A stretch of DNA of 64,000 bases, taken from IMG/VR virus record IMGVR_UViG_3300031251_000005, positions 1 to 64,000 of that record, one strand, 5' to 3'. The stretch comes from a virus. Below, piece after piece: positions 58,136-64,000 of the stretch. Position 1 is the stretch's first letter; each line of letters starts with the position of its first letter. The position numbers and the translations under genes are program-made. The notes under the pieces are model-generated. The model was not told where the DNA came from and did not search any database. It worked only from the letters and a program-made list of their open reading frames with translations.

Positions 58136-58291
58136 AAAGGAGATTATAGAGGACTTAAGTCCTCTATAATACTTAGTTATATTTATTTTAAAGGAGACTA
58201 TATAATACATTAGTATTATATAGTACTATCTACTAGTAATGAACTATGTCATTACTAAAGGAGAGAGTAGAGGACTTAAGTCCTCTACTCT
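58136..58291 (+). repeat. Three AAAGGAG-plus-palindrome modules
   Basis: AAAGGAG is followed at once by a perfect or near-perfect hairpin three times: at 58143-58170 (arms ATTATAGAGGACTT), 58197-58224 (arms ACTATATAATAC) and 58264-58291 (arms AGAGTAGAGGACTT). The first and third share the core AGAGGACTTAAGTCCTCT. A fourth hairpin (58235-58256) lies between the second and third. No ATG follows any of the AAAGGAG sites. Confidence 0.85.
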
Positions 58292-58939
58292 AGTATTATA
58301 TCTTGTTTATATATAAACATATATTTAATTAATTAAAATAAGAACCCCCTGGAGGAGTGGGGGTTAGTTTGACATAAAATAATGGATAATAAATATTTTT
58401 TTATTTAAATATTGAATCTGGATTCAGACTGTACATTAAAGAATATCGGCCTTCGTGGGCCGATATATTCATTTGTAGAAAAAATCACTCCGTAATTTTT
58501 TGAAAAGGAATACCCAAACAAGTTGTGTATGCTTTTGGATTATTTTTTTTGGGGTGCCCTCCAAAAAAAATTTAAATAAGGAGGTGGGGGTTCCCCCCAC
58601 ACCATTTTAATTACAAAAAATAAGAAACACAAGTATTTTTTTATTTAAATTGATTTTTTAACAGTTTACTAGTTAAAAAATTTATTAGTTTTTAATAGTA
58701 AAATTAAGAAAAAACTTATAAAAGAAAGAAAAACATAGAAGAAAATATCTCCACTAAATACGGTTAGGTAGTTAGTGGAGATATATTGAGAAACTAATTA
58801 CTGGAAGTTAGATTGAATAGTTTTACTATGATTACACACAAAAACACAGATAAGAGAAAGATTTAATATCGCGCATTTTTTTGGCGCGATTCTAATTGAT
58901 TGGTAAATTTCCATTATATGCTTATATTGGAAATAAATG

Positions 58940-58960
58940 AATACATATATTATTTAAATG
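58940..58960 (+). promoter_or_regulatory. Candidate early promoter before dCTP deaminase
   Basis: ATACATATATTATTTAAA matches the ATATATTATT-type core seen at 17070, 25389 and in the cassette leaders. It is about 60 bp upstream of the next gene. Confidence 0.45.
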
Positions 58961-59018
58961 CTGAGAAAGACTGTGATGCTAATTTAATTTAAATAGGAAA
59001 AAAGAAGGGAAATGTATA

Positions 59019-59585
59019 ATGTCAATTTTAATAGATAGTCAAATAAAAGAATTGTGTATAATTAAGAATATGATAACACCATTTATTGATCAACCTGTTA
59101 GAGAGGTAAATGGTAAGAAAGTATTGTCATATGGGTTGAGTTCAGCTGGTTATGATGTGCGTATTGGTGATGAGTTTAAGATATTTACTAATATTAATTC
59201 AACAGTAATTGATCCATTAAACTTTGATGAAAGGTGCTTACACAGTTTTAAAGGTGAAGTTTGTGTTATACCACCACATAGTTATGTATTAGCTGTGACA
59301 TTAGAGTACTTTCATATCCCTAGGGATATAATGGTGGTGTGTTTAGGAAAGAGTACATTGGCTAGAGCTGGGTTAATAGTAAATGTTACACCTATTGAGC
59401 CTGAGTTTGAAGGTACTGTGGTTATAGAGATAGCTAATACAGCGCCATTACCTGCTATCATTAGGGCTAATGAAGGTGTTGCACAGTTTCTTTTCTTTAA
59501 AGCTACACAAGAGTGTGAGATGTCTTATTTAGATAAGAAAGGTAAGTACCAAGGTCAAATTGGTATGACTTATGCTAAAGGTTGA
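59019..59585 (+). CDS. dcd: dCTP deaminase
   Basis: 188 residues. [23 protein letters not shown] (Ser and Arg of the active site), [17 protein letters not shown] with the catalytic Glu, and the C-terminal [12 protein letters not shown] are the full family pattern. It deaminates dCTP to dUTP (or to dUMP in bifunctional forms), feeding the phage thymidylate synthase. AGAAGGGAAA lies before the ATG. It is the first gene after the hairpin array. Confidence 0.92.
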   Translation: MSILIDSQIKELCIIKNMITPFIDQPVREVNGKKVLSYGLSSAGYDVRIGDEFKIFTNINSTVIDPLNFDERCLHSFKGEVCVIPPHSYVLAVTLEYFHIPRDIMVVCLGKSTLARAGLIVNVTPIEPEFEGTVVIEIANTAPLPAIIRANEGVAQFLFFKATQECEMSYLDKKGKYQGQIGMTYAKG

Positions 59586-59775
59586 CGTTATAATGAGATC
59601 AATTAAAAAATTCATAGTTTACATCTTACTTTAACAAACTATTTTGATAGAGATATCTATTATTAGGTATGTATTAATAATATTTTTGGTAAGCCACTGA
59701 ATTCTATGCATAGTAATATTGATACTAGTGTTTATAATGTTATTAGCACAAAACCAATTAAATAGGAATTTAAAA

Positions 59776-60231
59776 ATGAAACAAACAATAGAAGAAAGAA
59801 GAAAAGAGTGTGGTAATAAAATAAAGGAATTTAGATTAGAGAGGGGATATAATCAAGTTGACTTTGGTAAAGCTTTGGGTTATAGCAATGTCTATCTATC
59901 TGTAATAGAGAATGGGCAACGTAGATTACCTAGGGTTATCTGTGATAGAATAAAAATAACCTTTGGGTTAGACTTATCTAATTACTTAGAGGAAATGGAT
60001 AAAGATGCTAATTTAACCCCTATGGGTAAATTAATCTTTAAGATTATAGCTGATAAAAAATTAGATGAGGAAACATTAGCTAAAGAGCTAAACACTCCAT
60101 GTGCAGTAATAAGAGCTATATTGTACAATATCAATGAAAAAGATGTAGCTATTAAATTACAAAGAAAGTTTCCTGAATACATAGAAGAGACTAAAGAATC
60201 TCTTAAGTATCTACAACCTAGTAAAGCATAG
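59776..60231 (+). CDS. XRE-type helix-turn-helix regulator
   Basis: 151 residues from ATG 59776 with TAGGAA upstream; a longer frame from 59719 is rejected. Residues 12-67 are a Cro/CI-type HTH (IKEFRLERGYNQVDFGKALGY, then VYLSVIENGQRRLP). A second HTH-like helical unit lies at about 75-125 (KLDEETLAKELN and AVIRAILYNINE). No integrase or partner repressor is visible, so it is more likely a regulator of phage or host genes in a lytic cycle than a lysogeny switch. Confidence 0.82.
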   Translation: MKQTIEERRKECGNKIKEFRLERGYNQVDFGKALGYSNVYLSVIENGQRRLPRVICDRIKITFGLDLSNYLEEMDKDANLTPMGKLIFKIIADKKLDEETLAKELNTPCAVIRAILYNINEKDVAIKLQRKFPEYIEETKESLKYLQPSKA

Positions 60232-60320
60232 GGGTTTAAATGACAGTAACTATCTTTATTATCTTTAAAACTAAACAAATTGGAAAATTAAATAACTGAA
60301 GTAGTTAACAACTAGTATTA

Positions 60321-60350
60321 ATAGAGAGTAGCCAATTGGCTACTCTCTAT
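60321..60350 (+). terminator. Perfect 15-bp-arm terminator
   Basis: Arms ATAGAGAGTAGCCAA and complement, followed by AGTTTATTCTCTTTTT. It lies between the regulator and the lipoprotein gene. Confidence 0.9.
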
Positions 60351-60417
60351 AGTTTATTCTCTTTTTATTTTTTATTAAGTATTTCAATAGTATGTTATTA
60401 CTAATTGGATACCTATA

Positions 60418-61281
60418 ATGAAATCCTTTCTAAAAAAACATTTAATCTTATTTATTGTATTAGCTATTATATTAATATCATTTACAGCATGTACTCCCAC
60501 TTTTACTGGTAAACCAGAACCAGTAACAGATGAAGACACTATCTTAGAGCAATCTATTGTTGATACCACTCAAGATATTATCAATAAATGTAATATTGCT
60601 AATACTACTATATGTAGAAATAAAATTATCTATTCTAAAATGATAGGAATAGATATTAAGTATTTTGAATTTCAAACACAATTAGTAAACTCATACAGAG
60701 AACTTACTTTTGGCACAGCTATTACTACCATAGGTCTAAATGCAGCAGAGGTATATACAGGGTATCCTTTATTATCTGTTTTATCTACTGCTATAATAGG
60801 TAGTAAAGCTGCTTATGATAGTAATATATTAATGGATAAAGCTATTTCTGGTATACAAACAGAAATGATATCACAAAGAAATATAGTAAAGATTAGATTA
60901 ATCCAAGGTATGCAACAAGACGTTAATACATATCCATTAGAATTAGCTTTAATAGATTTAACTGATTACTATAATGCTGGTACTTTAATAGCTGCTTACA
61001 ATGGATTGTCTGAGTCTGCTAGTAATAAGTCTACTGAGGTAAATAAAAAACTCAGTCAAGTAATTACAGCTAAGTATACTAATACTAAATCTAGTGATAT
61101 AATTCATAACTATATATTAGATAAAGATAATAACCCTATTATTGCTAATATACATACTTTAGATAACTGGTTAAAGGGTAAAGGTATTCCTGAACATTCT
61201 TCTATGTTTATGAATGATAGTAATCCTGATATTGAATTAAAGAGACAAGAAGCTATCACTGAATTAAATATTAATAACTGA
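60418..61281 (+). CDS. Lipoprotein of 287 residues
   Basis: A basic start (MKSFLKKH), a hydrophobic core and the lipobox FTAC (Cys at about 25) define a lipoprotein signal. The mature part is helical with a hydrophobic central stretch (about 98-130, GTAITTIGLNAAEVYTG and LSVLSTAIIGSKAAYDS) and ends in a charged helix. It would face the periplasm from the inner or outer membrane. A role in superinfection exclusion or lysis is possible; no family recognised. Confidence 0.7.
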   Translation: MKSFLKKHLILFIVLAIILISFTACTPTFTGKPEPVTDEDTILEQSIVDTTQDIINKCNIANTTICRNKIIYSKMIGIDIKYFEFQTQLVNSYRELTFGTAITTIGLNAAEVYTGYPLLSVLSTAIIGSKAAYDSNILMDKAISGIQTEMISQRNIVKIRLIQGMQQDVNTYPLELALIDLTDYYNAGTLIAAYNGLSESASNKSTEVNKKLSQVITAKYTNTKSSDIIHNYILDKDNNPIIANIHTLDNWLKGKGIPEHSSMFMNDSNPDIELKRQEAITELNINN

Positions 61282-61292
61282 GGTATTATATA

Positions 61293-61451
61293 ATGACTGA
61301 AATAGAAGTAAGAGAAGAAATAGAGGAAGATGTACCACCATCTAAACTCCATGAGAAATTATCTATCATAGAAGCTAGTGGTGGAACTCATGAAGTATCT
61401 TTACAAATCAATGGTAATTATACAATTACCGCTACTTATTCAATATCTTAA
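61293..61451 (+). CDS. Small acidic protein of 52 residues
   Basis: ATG 11 bp after the lipoprotein stop with AGGT upstream; stop at 61449-61451. The first 15 residues are very acidic (TEIEVREEIEEDVPP), and the rest is strand-like, ending NYTITATYSIS. Co-transcribed with the lipoprotein and the DUF7220-like gene. Function unknown. Confidence 0.55.
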   Translation: MTEIEVREEIEEDVPPSKLHEKLSIIEASGGTHEVSLQINGNYTITATYSIS

Positions 61452-61456
61452 TAATT

Positions 61457-61678
61457 ATGGAAAATAAAGGTCAATCAATAAAATATAGTTTTCTAGAATC
61501 ATTTACTAATACTATACTTGGGTATATTATAGGGGTAATGGTACAAATGTGGATATTTCCTTTATATGGTGTTAATATATCAGTTTTTGATAATATGTTT
61601 ATAGTAGCCGTGTTTACAACTATATCTTTTATTAGGACATATCTTTTACGTAGATTTTTTAATTTACTTTCAAAATAA
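61457..61678 (+). CDS. DUF7220-like two-helix membrane protein
   Basis: 73 residues. The pattern SFLESFTNTILGYIIGVMVQ, IFPLYGVN, DNMFIVAVFTTISFIRTYLLRRFFN matches a small membrane protein family common in phages and prophages, with two transmembrane helices and a final RxYxLRRxFN. Its role is unknown. Five bp after the preceding stop. Confidence 0.72.
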   Translation: MENKGQSIKYSFLESFTNTILGYIIGVMVQMWIFPLYGVNISVFDNMFIVAVFTTISFIRTYLLRRFFNLLSK

Positions 61679-61696
61679 CATTTCATAGGTAATTGC

Positions 61697-62548
61697 ATGC
61701 AACAATATTTAAATTTATTAGAAGACATTTTAACTAATGGAGAGATAGTTAGTAATAGAACTGGGATTAATACAATTCGGGTTGAAGGAAGGATGTTAGA
61801 GTTTGATATGAATAAAGGGTTTCCTTTATTAACTATTAATAAAGTTTATTATAAAAAAGCTTTTGCAGAAATGTTGTGTTTTATGAAAGGCCCTACTGAT
61901 GCAGCTAAACTACGATTAGCTGGTTGTAATTGGTGGGATAAGAATGCTAATGAAAATAAACAATGGTTAGCTAATCCTAATAGAAAGGGCATAGATGATC
62001 TAGGTAGAGTATATGGTGCACAATGGCGAGATTATAGAGCACCAGATGGTAGAATAATTGATCAATTAAAAATAGCAGTAGAGACTATTATTAAAGATCC
62101 TGATAGTAGACGAATTATTGTTGAAACATGGAACCCTGGTGAGTTAGATAGAATGGCACTACCACCTTGTCATAAATCCTATCAATTTATTTGTAATAAA
62201 TTAACCAATGAGTTATCTCTTATAGTAGATATTCGTTCATCAGATGTAATTTTAGGGCTATCTACTAACATAGCTATGTATGCTCTATTACTTAAGATAG
62301 TTTGTTATGCAACTGCTTATAAATCAAAGAAATTAATATTTTCTTTAAAAGACACACATATTTATGAAAATCACTTAGAAGGAGTAAGAGAGTTATTAAC
62401 TAGAACTCCAACCGAATTACCCAAACTACAAATTCATATGGGTCAAGAGTATCATGGAATGAAAGTAATAGATAAAATAAAAACCACAGATATTAAGGTT
62501 TTAGATTATAAAGCACAAAAACATTTAAATTTTGAAATGGCTGTCTAA
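61697..62548 (+). CDS. thyA: Thymidylate synthase (ThyA type)
   Basis: 283 residues. Catalytic Cys158 in MALPPCHKSYQF, the phosphate-binding Arg180-Ser-Ser-Asp183, GLSTNIAMY with Asn191 and GRVYGAQWRDY are present. Asn191 at the pyrimidine-selecting position points to dUMP as substrate; dCMP hydroxymethylases have Asp there. The strand before RSSD reads LIVDIRSSD rather than the usual xYQRSxD, a small deviation. It makes dTMP with methylene-tetrahydrofolate and pairs with DHFR and dCTP deaminase. AGGTAAT precedes the ATG. Confidence 0.9.
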   Translation: MQQYLNLLEDILTNGEIVSNRTGINTIRVEGRMLEFDMNKGFPLLTINKVYYKKAFAEMLCFMKGPTDAAKLRLAGCNWWDKNANENKQWLANPNRKGIDDLGRVYGAQWRDYRAPDGRIIDQLKIAVETIIKDPDSRRIIVETWNPGELDRMALPPCHKSYQFICNKLTNELSLIVDIRSSDVILGLSTNIAMYALLLKIVCYATAYKSKKLIFSLKDTHIYENHLEGVRELLTRTPTELPKLQIHMGQEYHGMKVIDKIKTTDIKVLDYKAQKHLNFEMAV

Positions 62549-62565
62549 ATATAGAGTTATATTTT

Positions 62566-62676
62566 ATGAGAGAATTTTTATATAAACTATTTATTTGGTT
62601 CATAGTTATCAATGTAGCTTTAGGTGAACTAGTATATGAGAGATATCAAGATATAATAAAGTTTATTAAAAAATAA
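62566..62676 (+). CDS. Tiny membrane peptide of 36 residues
   Basis: ATG 17 bp after the thymidylate synthase stop; stop TAA at 62674-62676. MREFLYKLFIWFIVINVALG is a hydrophobic helix after a charged start, followed by a basic tail ending KFIKK. Single-span topology. No strong ribosome site, so moderate support only. Confidence 0.45.
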   Translation: MREFLYKLFIWFIVINVALGELVYERYQDIIKFIKK

Positions 62677-62687
62677 TAATATATGAG

Positions 62688-62722
62688 ATTGATACTACTA
62701 GCATTGCGCTAGTAGTATCAAT
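62688..62722 (+). terminator. Terminator, copy of the one at 23360
   Basis: Same 15-bp arms as at 23360-23394 with one loop change (ATTGC for ATTAC). It lies directly before cassette leader copy 4. Confidence 0.9.
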
Positions 62723-62737
62723 ATTACCCATATTTTT

Positions 62738-62832
62738 AAAGATTAGAATTATTTGAATATATATATAATAGAAATGGTATTAGAATAGTATTGCATTATT
62801 CTAATCTTTTTAAATTAAATAGGAGTAAGAAC
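62738..62832 (+). promoter_or_regulatory. 95-bp cassette leader, copy 4
   Basis: AAAGATTAGAAT, GAATATATATATAATA core, ATTAGAATA hairpin and TAGGAGT, ending at the ATG of the Cys-rich gene. Here the first 12 bp are an inverted copy of the later ATTCTAATCTTT, so a longer alternative stem is possible. Confidence 0.85.
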
Positions 62833-63576
62833 ATGAATTGGTTTACAAAAGCTTTTGTTAGCACACTTTCAATAGAAAGCAAAGCTAAAAAATGTTCACA
62901 GATGGATTGCTGTGAACACGTTGAGGCTGATAACTCACTGTTGTCGGTAATTAGCCGTGAGAATGACTCGTTCGGCAGTGAGGCATATGGCATGTGTGAT
63001 GCATGCAATGAATGGAGTATGGAAGAAGAAGGCAAGGAAGAAGTAGTCTGCCATGACTGCAAAGAAACAAAGGAAAAGAAGGACACATATGAATGGAAGT
63101 GGTATGATTTTTATGCACCACAAGGAGATGAACCTCTATGTATTTGCGATGCCTGTCGTAAATTACCTAAGCATATTGCTCGGGTAAAAAAGGATAGACA
63201 GGAAAGGGATGAAGAGTTGTATGGGAACCAAGACTGTGATAGTGATCAGGATGACTACTATAGCTATTATTTAACTGGTGAGGAGAAACAGGAATTGGGT
63301 AATAATTCCACTGTTTTGGAATTGCAAGAGGCAGATGTAGAGTTTTACACTTTCAGGATGAAAGAACTTGTAAGTAAATTCGAAAAAGACTTTATCCCAA
63401 AAGAAAATAGTCTTCCAGAATATGTCGAACTCTATAATCTTGTATTGGAATGGTTGTCACAACAGGTCCATCCATACTGGAAGTTAGGTGAATTTGAAGC
63501 CGTTTTCAGTAGATTTCCAAAGGCATGGTTGGCTGATATGGCGCCACTAATCACTGGTAAAACAAAACCATTTTAA
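62833..63576 (+). CDS. Cassette cargo protein with Cys-rich zinc-binding region
   Basis: 247 residues from the leader-adjacent ATG. Cys clusters CSQMDCC (about 21-27), CDAC and CHDC (54-76), and CICDAC (about 102-107), with interspersed His, look like two or three zinc ribbons. An acidic region (DQDDYYSYY) and a helical C-terminal domain (about 160-240) follow. GC content is above the local average. The N-terminal LSIESKAKKC resembles LALEGKAFAKKC of the cargo protein at 36748. It could bind nucleic acid or a host protein; no family recognised. Confidence 0.65.
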   Translation: MNWFTKAFVSTLSIESKAKKCSQMDCCEHVEADNSLLSVISRENDSFGSEAYGMCDACNEWSMEEEGKEEVVCHDCKETKEKKDTYEWKWYDFYAPQGDEPLCICDACRKLPKHIARVKKDRQERDEELYGNQDCDSDQDDYYSYYLTGEEKQELGNNSTVLELQEADVEFYTFRMKELVSKFEKDFIPKENSLPEYVELYNLVLEWLSQQVHPYWKLGEFEAVFSRFPKAWLADMAPLITGKTKPF

Positions 63577-63589
63577 TTAACCACTATCG

Positions 63590-63621
63590 TTATTCTAGTG
63601 AGCATATGCTCACTAGAATAA
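63590..63621 (+). terminator. Perfect 16-bp-arm terminator
   Basis: Arms TTATTCTAGTGAGCAT and complement, followed by ATCTATTATTTTTT. It closes the Cys-rich cargo gene. Confidence 0.9.
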
Positions 63622-63647
63622 ATCTATTATTTTTTGGGAGTATTAGA

Positions 63648-64000
63648 ATGTACAATACATTTACCAATGAAGAAATTATTAAATCTTTACTATTGAAACA
63701 AACATTGGAGAATGATGGTAGGGAATTTAAATTTATACGAGCACTTCCCGATAAATGCAACCCATGGCTATATGTAGAATATTACGAGGTAGATAAATTC
63801 CATTATCATCGTTTTATTTATAATGAAGAGATCGGCCTTAAACCAGTAAGTGCATTACAAAGCCTTATATTCCTACCTACTGGTACCACTGCGTATACGG
63901 ATGAAGATGTTACTGTAAATGGTCATGGTTGGGAATCTACTAATGATCGTGCTTCTCTTAGTATTAAATCTACGTTTGGTTATCGGCATATTTGCCGACT
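63648..64000 (+). CDS. Hypothetical protein (partial, runs off right edge)
   Basis: A frame from ATG 63648, with GGGAG about 8 bp upstream, stays open for 117 codons to the window end. The product starts MYNTFTNEEIIKSLLLKQTL and is alpha/beta with several Tyr/His residues (YVEYYEVDKFHYHRF). GC content resembles the cargo genes, but no 95-bp leader precedes it; only a terminator and a T-rich stretch do. Family not recognised. Confidence 0.55.
   Translation, partial: MYNTFTNEEIIKSLLLKQTLENDGREFKFIRALPDKCNPWLYVEYYEVDKFHYHRFIYNEEIGLKPVSALQSLIFLPTGTTAYTDEDVTVNGHGWESTNDRASLSIKSTFGYRHICR

Larger units (their letters stand above)
57883..59018. other. 1.1-kb non-coding region with dense hairpins
   Basis: No convincing gene on either strand. 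It holds a terminator, AT-rich ATATATA repeats (57970-58130), three ribosome-site-plus-hairpin modules (58136-58291), then five further hairpins: arms AACCCCC/GGGGGTT at 58343-58365, TATCGGCC/GGCCGATA at 58444-58465, a G/C-rich one at 58584-58600, ATATCTCCACTAA and complement at 58745-58784, and ATCGCGC/GCGCGAT at 58868-58890. Short G/C-rich runs stand out from the surrounding AT. Candidate small-RNA locus or origin. Confidence 0.75.

Noticed and set aside
57960-58300. Repeated hairpins resembling a CRISPR array
   Set aside because: Units differ in sequence, there are no equal spacers and no cas genes; each is a separate palindrome.
58529-58579. Short ATG frame in the non-coding region
   Set aside because: Sixteen codons, no ribosome site, homopolymer-rich; not supported as a gene.
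60418-61281. Spanin pair with the lipoprotein at 39591
   Set aside because: The two lipoproteins are 20 kb apart and neither is adjacent to or embedded in an inner-membrane spanin gene.
61697-62548. dCMP or dUMP hydroxymethylase instead of thymidylate synthase
   Set aside because: Asn191 and the overall motif set favour dUMP and methylation; no hydroxymethylase-specific residue was seen, though dUMP hydroxymethylase cannot be excluded by eye.
1-64000. tRNA genes
   Set aside because: No cloverleaf with a TTCRANY loop and matching acceptor stem was found in the gene gaps by reading; a covariance search would be decisive.

Overview
The window is a 64 kb piece of a very AT-rich (roughly 30% GC by eye) large tailed-phage genome. 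Virion genes dominate: an HK97-type major capsid protein with a long N-terminal prodomain, a portal, many large structural proteins, a spike and a set of tail fibres. They are mixed with replication, recombination and nucleotide genes: a DnaB-like helicase, an SNF2-like helicase, a RuvC-type resolvase, RNase H, an SbcC/gp46-type ATPase, DHFR, thymidylate synthase and dCTP deaminase. Gene sizes, the dispersed order and the capsid maturation logic recall jumbo myoviruses of the phiKZ type. No multisubunit RNA polymerase or nucleus protein was recognised here, so the lineage is not proven. Lipoprotein signals and an exported lytic transglycosylase point to a Gram-negative host. No integrase, tRNA or CRISPR array was seen.

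Layout. 1-3965 (-): two virion proteins, the first running off the left edge. 3999-14746 (+): structural genes, including two proteins that share an identical N-terminal dodecapeptide and look like packaged inner-head proteins. 14754-17608: SNF2 helicase, a small membrane protein and a GNAT acetyltransferase. 17688-18812: a run of tiny genes. 18875-20608 (-): small protein plus DnaB-like helicase. 20699-23350: small protein plus major capsid protein. 23410-25323: two paralogous nucleotidyltransferase-like genes in duplicated expression cassettes. 25487-29918: three large proteins of unknown function. 29972-33981 (-): membrane protein, RuvC and two virion proteins. 34053-36596: portal. 36653-37500: a third cassette and a recombination scar. 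37501-48907 (-): transglycosylase, Ig-like protein, Ala/Pro/Val-rich protein, lipoprotein, then the tail-fibre block. 49045-57882 (+): structural proteins, RNase H fusion, DHFR, SbcC-like ATPase, spike. 57883-59018: a 1.1 kb non-coding hairpin array. 59019-64000 (+): dCTP deaminase, XRE regulator, lipoprotein, membrane proteins, thymidylate synthase, a fourth cassette with a Cys-rich protein, and a partial gene.

How it works together. Head proteins share an apparent maturation-protease motif, [FY]-x-[LM]-E before a small residue. It is placed to remove a 139-residue prodomain from the capsid protein and long propeptides from the inner-head proteins, and it occurs four times inside the portal. 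Almost every transcription unit ends in a long, often perfect hairpin. Four genes of unlike composition sit behind the same 95-bp promoter-hairpin-RBS leader, which looks like a reusable cargo cassette. The three nucleotide enzymes would convert dCTP to dUMP and dTMP, fitting the need of an AT-rich genome.
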